The notes below the pieces were generated by a model. It did not search any database and had not been told where the DNA came from. It saw nothing but the letters and a program-made list of their open reading frames with translations. Below, one piece after another: positions 14,148 through 19,486 of a DNA stretch of 19,486 nucleotides (position 1 is the stretch's first letter; each line of letters begins with the position of its first letter). The position numbers were made by a program, and so were the translations under genes. Source of the DNA: Lachnospiraceae bacterium UBA3814 (lineage in GTDB: Bacteria > Bacillota > Clostridia > Lachnospirales > Lachnospiraceae); NCBI GenBank assembly GCA_002368575.1, contig DFEA01000029.1:1-19486 (forward strand), written 5' to 3'.

Positions 14148-15665
14148 TTATGATACCTCCCTTCCGGACTGGGACTGCTCCATGGCAAGCTCAAGGATCT
14201 TTTCCTGCGTCACCTCATCCCTGTCAAGACATCCAGTGACCCTTCCCTGACACATAACATAGATCCTGTCGCTCATTCCGAGGATCTCAGGCATTTCAGA
14301 GGAAATAAGGATGATCCCGAAGCCCTGCTCCGCAAGCTCGCCCATAATGGCGTAGATCTCTGACTTGGCGCCTACGTCCACGCCCTTTGTGGGCTCGTCC
14401 ATGATAACGACCTTCATGTGATCCTGCGCAAGAGCCTTTGCCACCACCACCTTCTGCTGATTGCCTCCCGACAGGGTGCTTGCCTTGTCAAAGATGGAAA
14501 CAGCCTTGGTGTCCACATCCTCAAGATATTTCTTTGAAAGCTCGTATTCCTTCTTATTATTGATAAACTTTTTGCTGTCGGAAAGCTTGTCTATAATAGG
14601 CAGGGTAACATTGTCGCACAGGCTCCAGCTCATTATGAGCCCCTGACGGCGCCTGTCCTCGGGAAGGAGTATAATGCCTGCCTCCATGGCATCGCCCGGC
14701 TTCTTTACCGTTACCTCCCTGCCGTTCATATAGACCCTGCCGGAATCCGGCTTTTCGATGCCGCATACGCACTGGAAGGTCTCGGTACGGCCCGCGCCTA
14801 CAAGCCCGGTAAGACCTACGATCTCCCCGGCTCTCACGTTAAGGCTTACGTTCTTAAAGTACCCGAGCCTGGAGAAATTCTCTATCCTGAATATCTCCTG
14901 CCCGATCTGGACCTTAGGCTTGGGATACATATCGGTGATCTCACGGCCCACCATCGCCTTGATAAGATCCTTATCCGTTATCGCGTCAACGTCAAAGGTG
15001 TCGATGTACCTGGAATCCCTGAAGACCGTGACCCTCTGGGCAAGCCTGTACATATCCTCCATACGGTGTGATATGAAGATGACGGAAACGCCCTGCTCAT
15101 GGAGCTCATCAACGATCCTGTACAGCTCCTCGGATTCATTTGCGGTAAGCGCCGCCGTAGGCTCGTCAAGGATGATTATCTTTGCGTCGGTGGACAGGGC
15201 CTTTGCGATCTCGACCATCTGCTGCTGGGCTATGGTCAGGGCCCCAACCTCCTCGGTGACCTTAAAGTTGGCATGAAGCCTTGCCAGCAGCTCCTCTGCC
15301 TTTCTGTTCATTTCTCTCCACTGGATGATACCGTTTTTTATGATCTCATGCCCGATGAAGATATTTTCCGTAACGGTCAGCTCCATATAAGAGGTGGGTA
15401 TCTGGTAAACAGCCGCTATTCCGGCCTGCTGGGCCTCCTGCGTCCCCTTGAAATGCACCTCCCTGCCGTTTAAGAACATCTGTCCCTCTTCGGCCTGATG
15501 AACACCGGTGATGACCTTTATAAAGGTGGATTTTCCGGCACCGTTCTCGCCCATAAGAGCGTGGATCTCACCGCGGCGAAGCTGGAACTTGACATTGTCA
15601 AGCGCCTTAACGCCGGGGAAGATCTTGGTGATACCCCTAAGCTCAAGAATCAGATCCTCTGCCAC
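14148..15665 (-). CDS. Rhamnose ABC transporter ATP-binding protein (RbsA-like, two nucleotide-binding domains)
   Basis: A 505-residue tandem ATPase energising sugar import. The first domain has Walker A GENGAGKST (39-47), a signature region TIAQQQMVEIAKAL and Walker B IIILDEPTAAL. The second has the degenerate Walker A GLVGAGRTE normal for this family, the signature LSGGNQQKVVVAKAL and Walker B VVIMDEPTKGVDVG. The length fits RbsA/XylG/RhaT-type proteins. The start is set at GTG 15665 (VAEDLILELRGITKIF) because AAGGAG lies upstream and the family begins there; the open frame extends to 15728 through non-conserved residues. It is the first gene of the ATPase-permease-permease operon, with a leader of about 150 bases from the predicted promoter. 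Confidence 0.92.
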   Translation of the reverse strand: MAEDLILELRGITKIFPGVKALDNVKFQLRRGEIHALMGENGAGKSTFIKVITGVHQAEEGQMFLNGREVHFKGTQEAQQAGIAAVYQIPTSYMELTVTENIFIGHEIIKNGIIQWREMNRKAEELLARLHANFKVTEEVGALTIAQQQMVEIAKALSTDAKIIILDEPTAALTANESEELYRIVDELHEQGVSVIFISHRMEDMYRLAQRVTVFRDSRYIDTFDVDAITDKDLIKAMVGREITDMYPKPKVQIGQEIFRIENFSRLGYFKNVSLNVRAGEIVGLTGLVGAGRTETFQCVCGIEKPDSGRVYMNGREVTVKKPGDAMEAGIILLPEDRRRQGLIMSWSLCDNVTLPIIDKLSDSKKFINNKKEYELSKKYLEDVDTKAVSIFDKASTLSGGNQQKVVVAKALAQDHMKVVIMDEPTKGVDVGAKSEIYAIMGELAEQGFGIILISSEMPEILGMSDRIYVMCQGRVTGCLDRDEVTQEKILELAMEQSQSGREVS

Positions 15666-15773
15666 GAATATACACTCTCCTTTCCTGAATATATTTTTTA
15701 GTCGCTCATAACATGATGTCAGGGTCAAAAAAGTTAATTACATTGATTCACACATCCTTCAATGATGAACCGG

Positions 15774-15821
15774 ACATTATCTTACAGCACCGCAAAAGAC
15801 CGGCGCTCATAGAATATTGTA
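15774..15821. repeat. Diverged relative of the 83-bp repeat's second stem
   Basis: Aligns over about 48 bases with 3583-3630 and 3680-3727. TTATCTTA, GCACCG, CCGG and GCTCATA are kept, and the stem partners AGCGCCG and CGGTGCT still pair with one wobble. It forms the start of the ABC operon leader and its edge overlaps the operon's -10 box. Confidence 0.6.
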
Positions 15822-15874
15822 TATATCCTCCCCGGGTTTATTAAGAGGAATATCTTAAAAATCAGGGGAAAATA
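15816..15874 (-). promoter_or_regulatory. ABC operon promoter with 20-bp-period operator repeats
   Basis: Minus strand: half-site TATTTTCCCC (15865-15874), then GATATTCCTC (15845-15854) exactly 20 bp on. The -35 TTAATA (15839-15844) directly abuts, followed by a 17-base spacer and -10 TACAAT (15816-15821). Spacing is identical to the binding-protein promoter. The predicted target regulator is the YesN-type protein encoded upstream. Confidence 0.7.
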
Positions 15875-15884
15875 TTTTACTCGT

Positions 15885-15914
15885 GCAACAGTTCACCCTT
15901 CGGTGAACCGTTAC
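15885..15914 (-). terminator. Stem-loop between sensor kinase and ABC operon, made of the 11-bp dispersed repeat
   Basis: GCAACAGTTCACC pairs with GGTGAACCGTTAC around a CTTC loop, with two wobbles. It lies just after the kinase stop codon and upstream of the ABC operator. No T run follows directly, so termination may be partial. Confidence 0.5.
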
Positions 15915-15926
15915 TTACTCATACCT

Positions 15927-17777
15927 TCAGCCATTAAGGCATTTGGGGATCCTTATCTCGACCTCACAGCCCTCAGGCACGTTGTTTCTGTAGCTTAAGC
16001 CATACTCCGTCCCAAAGAGCAGGGAAAGCCTTAACTCCGTATTATAGACCGCCATATTGGCACTTCCGTCCGCGCCGGTATATTCGGCATCCGGCTCCTC
16101 CCCTCTTGCGGCGACAGAAAGCAGCGCCGTAAGCTCCGAAAGCTTCTCCTCGGTAAGCCCTGTTCCGTCGTCGGATATAGTGATCACTATATCGTCCCTG
16201 CCTGTTCCGCTGTTCTTCTCCTCCCAGGCCATTATCACCACGGTGCCCGAGGGCACCTCCTTTTCAAATATCCCGTGAAGGAGCGAATTTTCGACCATGG
16301 GCTGAAGCACAAGCTTGGGGATCCTGCAGTCCATGAGCTCGTCAGGAACGTCGATGATAAAATTGACCTTATCCTCATAGCGCATGTTCTGAAGCTCGAT
16401 ATAAAGCTCAACATGCCGAAGCTCGTCCCTTATGGGGATCAGGATATCCTTTCCCGAAAGCACCAGCCTGTAAAAACGGGAAAGGGACTGGACGGCCCTT
16501 GAAACAGCCTCCGAATTGCCGCCCCTTGCCTGCCAGTTGATCATATCAAGCATATTATACAGAAAATGAGGATTTATCTGGCTCTGCAGGGCATTCACCT
16601 CGGAGACCTTAAGCCTGTCGGCGGTCTCGCGCTCCCTGACCACAAGGGAGGATATCCTCTCCACCATATGGTTGTAGGTGTCTATGAGCTGGCCTATCTC
16701 GTCCTTACTCCCGTCAGGGGGGATCTTCTCAAGCGAGGCGCCAAACCCCGGCGATATCCTTGAGGCGACATGAACGATCCTCCTGCTCAGGTTCCTGGAA
16801 AACCAGATCTGAATGAAGACCGTCACCAGAAAAAGCACCATAAGCCCGCCGAACTGTCTTACGAGCCTGCCCTGCTCCCTGGCATGGATGCTTTCCACCG
16901 GAATGCCTGAAACTATCCTCCAGTCAGCGTTTGCGATGTTGTTATAGGCAAAGTACATCCTCGAGCCCGATATGGTCTTCTGGACGTATTCCTCCTTCTC
17001 CCCCACAAAGTCCGGGATGTCGCCGTAGTCGATATGATATTTTCCGGACAGCTCCTCATCCGTCGAGGCTACCAGGGATTCCCTGCTGTTTATGATGTAA
17101 TATACGCTCCCCTCCTCCGGCTCGTTCCTTTCAAGGATCCTGCCGATATACCCGGGCTTGAAGTAAACGGCTATGTAACCCGCCTCGCTGTTCTGCATCC
17201 CCGTAAGGGTAAGGCGCTGGATATAGGCGATGTCTCCGAATGTGGATATCTCCCTTCCCGTCAGATAAAAGGAGGGACAGAACTGTGCGTAAAGAAGCGG
17301 GCGTCCCGCAAAGATCCCGTGCCAGTAGGAGCCCGTTATATCGGATACGGGGCGGAAAACATCCGAGAATTCATAGGCGCTCTCCATCCGTTCATACTCC
17401 GGTGAGAGATATATCCTTATCTCGGATATCATTTCCGACCTGGTGACATTCTCGATCTCGGTAAAGAAATCCCTGGCGTATACCGCGGTATCGTTTGACT
17501 CAAGGAAGGCGTCAAAGTCTCTTGCGTTCACCATCCTGTAAAGCAGAGGCTGGGAGGTTATGCTGTCGGCTATGGTCCCCGCCTCCTCGGTAAGGAGCTC
17601 TATCGTACCCGCAGTCTGCGCAAGGACGACTCCCTCCGACGCGATCGTCGTCTCCTCTATGCTCCTTCTGACCTCATTGAAGACGATCCTGAAGATCAGT
17701 ACCATCAGAGCAAGAAAGGTGACGTTTATGATAAGAAATTTCTCCCGGATCGTAAGCTCCTTAAGCCGTCTTCTCAT
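15927..17777 (-). CDS. YesM-type sensor histidine kinase, probable rhamnose sensor
   Basis: A 616-residue membrane kinase. A first membrane span (about 14-34) and a second (about 305-325, GLMVLFLVTVFIQIW) bracket an extracellular region of about 270 residues resembling a double-Cache sensor. A HAMP linker follows, then the His_kinase (YesM) domain VNALQSQINPHFLYNMLDMINW with phospho-accepting H404, and a C-terminal HATPase domain with VLQPMVENSLLHG and ISDDGTGL. It should autophosphorylate on an external signal and pass phosphate to the adjacent regulator. The start ATG overlaps the regulator's TGA (ATGA), so the two are translationally coupled. Signal identity is inferred from the downstream rhamnose transporter. 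Confidence 0.93.
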   Translation of the reverse strand: MRRRLKELTIREKFLIINVTFLALMVLIFRIVFNEVRRSIEETTIASEGVVLAQTAGTIELLTEEAGTIADSITSQPLLYRMVNARDFDAFLESNDTAVYARDFFTEIENVTRSEMISEIRIYLSPEYERMESAYEFSDVFRPVSDITGSYWHGIFAGRPLLYAQFCPSFYLTGREISTFGDIAYIQRLTLTGMQNSEAGYIAVYFKPGYIGRILERNEPEEGSVYYIINSRESLVASTDEELSGKYHIDYGDIPDFVGEKEEYVQKTISGSRMYFAYNNIANADWRIVSGIPVESIHAREQGRLVRQFGGLMVLFLVTVFIQIWFSRNLSRRIVHVASRISPGFGASLEKIPPDGSKDEIGQLIDTYNHMVERISSLVVRERETADRLKVSEVNALQSQINPHFLYNMLDMINWQARGGNSEAVSRAVQSLSRFYRLVLSGKDILIPIRDELRHVELYIELQNMRYEDKVNFIIDVPDELMDCRIPKLVLQPMVENSLLHGIFEKEVPSGTVVIMAWEEKNSGTGRDDIVITISDDGTGLTEEKLSELTALLSVAARGEEPDAEYTGADGSANMAVYNTELRLSLLFGTEYGLSYRNNVPEGCEVEIRIPKCLNG

Positions 17778-19330
17778 AAGGACTCCCGAAATTCAGAGGG
17801 CGACAGCCCGAAGCTCTTCCTGAATATCTTGGAAAAATAATTGCTGTCTGAATAGCCCACCCTTCCGGCTATCTCTCCTATCCTGTTCCTGGGATCGGAC
17901 AGAAGATCCTTGGCTCGCATCAGCCGGTACTCTGTAATGTACTGATTAAGAGTGATCCCCGTCTCCGATTTGAAAAGTGTGCAGACATAGGAGCCCGAAA
18001 GATGGACATGTTCGCTTATTGCCATGATGGACAGATCCATATCCCCGTAATTTTCAGAGATATAGTTTTTAATGGAGTAGACCACGGAGGATTCCGTCTT
18101 TGAAGCATCCAGCACGGTAAAGAAGAGCCCGGTGCTTTCAGTCATCAGGTCGTTGAGCTCAAATACGCTGTGACAGGCCGATATCCTCTCCCAGAGATCA
18201 TTTGCCGGAAGATACTTGTCCTTTGTAAGCTTCTTTTCATTTCCCGCTTCGATAAGTATGCTCAACAGCCTGTAATAAAACTCCCTTGCTTGGTTCGGGA
18301 GGATATAATCGCTTCCGGTAAGGCTTTTGAGAAGCTTATCAAGGTAGGAAAGGGCCCCTTCCTTTCTGTGGTCGGAAATAAGCTTCTTAAACTCACTGAA
18401 GCTGTCGGCGTTATTAATGCTCTTAAACACCGTTTTCCCGGGGATATGGCTGTAGAGAAGAAAGGTGTTGTCAGGCATGAAAAAGCTCTGCTGGAGGTTT
18501 ATGACCGCGGTATTGTAGGAATGTGAAAGCTCCCCGTAGCCCTTTACCTGACGCCCGAGCACCACATGAAAGCTCTCCATTGACTTTCCCAGACATTCCG
18601 TGATCTCCCCGGCAAAGTATCCGCTCTGCTTCTCTGTCAGGGCACGCCCTGAAAAAAGCAGGAATACATAGAGAGAGCTGTTGACGGTACAGAGCATCTG
18701 AAGCCTGTACCTGTCTGCCACCGGCCTTATAAGCTCCGCAAACCTCTCTGTTTCCTCCTCCGAAAAGGAGGCATAGGGATCATGATCGTTTATTATCATC
18801 GCAAAGCAGCTCCCTGCGTTCTTTATGTCAACGCTCAGGGCGCCCTCCTCCACAAGCTCCCTTAAATCATCCTTATCCGGGGACTTTATCAGTCTGTAGG
18901 CAACGGTAAAATCCGCGGACCTTCTCGTGGCATTAAGGCTCCTTTGGGCGGACCTTCTGCTCAGGACCTGCGAAAGAGCCTCTTTTACCGCCTCCGTAAG
19001 CTCATCGGTATCTATGGGCTTTTCCACGTAGCTTACCGCATGAAGCTTTATTGCCGCCTTAAGGTATTCCTTGTCCGAATACCCGCTCATAAAAATAACG
19101 GCGCAGTCCGGATATCTTTCCTGTACCGCCTCCATCATCCTTATGCCGTCCATTTTGGGCATACGGACATCGGTCAGCACTATATCCGGCTCAAAGCTCT
19201 TACAGAGCTTAAGCCCGGAAAGCCCGTCCTCAGCCGTCTCTATGCTGTCTATTCCAAGGGCGTTAAAGTCGACCTCCTTAAGGAGGCCCTCCCTGGTAAG
19301 CTTTTCATCATCAACTATCAGAAGCTTCAT
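17774..19330 (-). CDS. YesN-type response regulator with AraC-family DNA-binding domain
   Basis: A 518-residue regulator. The N-terminal receiver domain (1-120) has acidic residues D7/D8, phospho-accepting D54 in LTDVRMPKMDG, and K in YVEKPID. A middle region of about 280 residues, typical of YesN proteins, has no named function. The C-terminal AraC domain (last 100 residues) holds two helix-turn-helix motifs: LSIMAISEHVHLSGSYVCTL and IGEIAGRVGYSDSNYFSKIF. AraC domains bind direct repeats about one or two helical turns apart, matching the 20-bp repeats at the ABC promoters. The ATG at 19330 fits the family N-terminus MKLLIVDDE. The upstream TTG at 19366 is rejected because it is part of the -35 box. 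No Shine-Dalgarno precedes the ATG, and the promoter places transcription start almost at it. Confidence 0.92.
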   Translation of the reverse strand: MKLLIVDDEKLTREGLLKEVDFNALGIDSIETAEDGLSGLKLCKSFEPDIVLTDVRMPKMDGIRMMEAVQERYPDCAVIFMSGYSDKEYLKAAIKLHAVSYVEKPIDTDELTEAVKEALSQVLSRRSAQRSLNATRRSADFTVAYRLIKSPDKDDLRELVEEGALSVDIKNAGSCFAMIINDHDPYASFSEEETERFAELIRPVADRYRLQMLCTVNSSLYVFLLFSGRALTEKQSGYFAGEITECLGKSMESFHVVLGRQVKGYGELSHSYNTAVINLQQSFFMPDNTFLLYSHIPGKTVFKSINNADSFSEFKKLISDHRKEGALSYLDKLLKSLTGSDYILPNQAREFYYRLLSILIEAGNEKKLTKDKYLPANDLWERISACHSVFELNDLMTESTGLFFTVLDASKTESSVVYSIKNYISENYGDMDLSIMAISEHVHLSGSYVCTLFKSETGITLNQYITEYRLMRAKDLLSDPRNRIGEIAGRVGYSDSNYFSKIFRKSFGLSPSEFRESL

Positions 19331-19337
19331 ATGGTAT

Positions 19338-19366
19338 ATGATATCATTTCCGGGGGATATTGACAA
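19338..19366 (-). promoter_or_regulatory. Promoter of the response regulator-kinase operon
   Basis: -35 TTGTCA (19361-19366), 17-base spacer, -10 TATCAT (19338-19343). Only 7 bases separate the -10 from the ATG at 19330, so the transcript would be leaderless or nearly so. No half-site like those at the ABC promoters precedes the -35. Confidence 0.65.
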
Positions 19367-19372
19367 TCCATG

Positions 19373-19392
19373 CAGGGCAATCGCTTAATACC
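19373..19392 (+). repeat. 20-bp dispersed repeat, copy C
   Basis: Exact copy of the sequence at 3779-3798. Similarity continues for another 25 bases (GGTTG, GTG, ATG blocks kept). It lies just upstream of the regulator promoter. The remaining bases to the window's right edge (19393-19486) show no gene. Confidence 0.85.
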
Positions 19393-19486
19393 CCGGGGTT
19401 GTGTGAGATATGCTGATCATAAGAAAGCCCGGCTCTTCGCGGCTGCAACCTCACTTAACTCAAAGCAATTTTTATAAACAGAAAAC

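Noticed and set aside
10779..15665. Transporter considered as an AI-2 (Lsr) system
   Set aside because: The binding protein is in the same broad cluster, but the kinase and mutarotase next to it are clearly rhaB and rhaM and no lsrK, lsrF or lsrG is present.
15666..15728. N-terminal extension of the ABC ATPase to 15728
   Set aside because: The extra 21 residues are not typical of the family, and the GTG at 15665 has a ribosome site and the conserved N-terminal start.
19331..19366. TTG at 19366 as start of the response regulator
   Set aside because: It coincides with the -35 box TTGTCA, lacks a ribosome site and adds residues not seen at the usual receiver-domain N-terminus.

Overview
The window reads as chromosomal DNA of an anaerobic, low-to-mid-GC Gram-positive bacterium, most likely a Lachnospiraceae-type clostridium. 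This is inferred from strong AGGAGG ribosome sites, SigA-type promoters, stand-alone rubredoxin and rubrerythrin, a YesM/YesN-type two-component pair, and a lipoprotein sugar-binding protein on a long Ala/Pro/Glu tether. No RNA gene, CRISPR array, insertion sequence or prophage gene was found.

Left part (1-5800), housekeeping and stress genes: a 3'-truncated clpB (minus) with a strong promoter and a half-conserved CIRCE-like operator; an orphan FliB-type lysine N-methylase (plus); a small TTG-started rubredoxin (minus); a 332-bp gene-free stretch with an 83-bp tandem structured repeat; rubrerythrin (minus) bracketed by inverted copies of a 20-bp repeat; a Uma2-family putative nuclease (plus); and an XRE regulator (plus).

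Middle part (5800-8660): an SSS-family Na+/solute symporter (minus) with a textbook promoter and a 34-bp palindrome at its predicted transcription start, then a membrane GGDEF protein (minus).

Right part (8670-19370), an L-rhamnose uptake and processing locus: rhaB (rhamnulokinase, plus) converges on rhaM (L-rhamnose mutarotase, minus). Upstream of rhaM on the minus strand lie, in transcription order, a YesN-type response regulator, a YesM-type sensor kinase, an ABC ATPase, two permeases and the RhaS-type substrate-binding lipoprotein. Rhamnose isomerase and rhamnulose-1-phosphate aldolase are not in the window.

The main regulatory observation is that two separate promoters, one before the ATPase gene and one before the binding-protein gene, have the same layout: two direct-repeat half-sites exactly 20 bp apart, the proximal one abutting the -35 box, then 17 bp and the -10 box. 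This is the layout expected for activation by an AraC-domain regulator, and the adjacent response regulator is the obvious candidate. A nested terminator structure separates the ATPase/permease genes from the binding-protein gene, which explains why the latter has its own promoter. Several dispersed non-coding repeats (20 bp, 83 bp and 11 bp families) sit in intergenic regions on both sides of the window.
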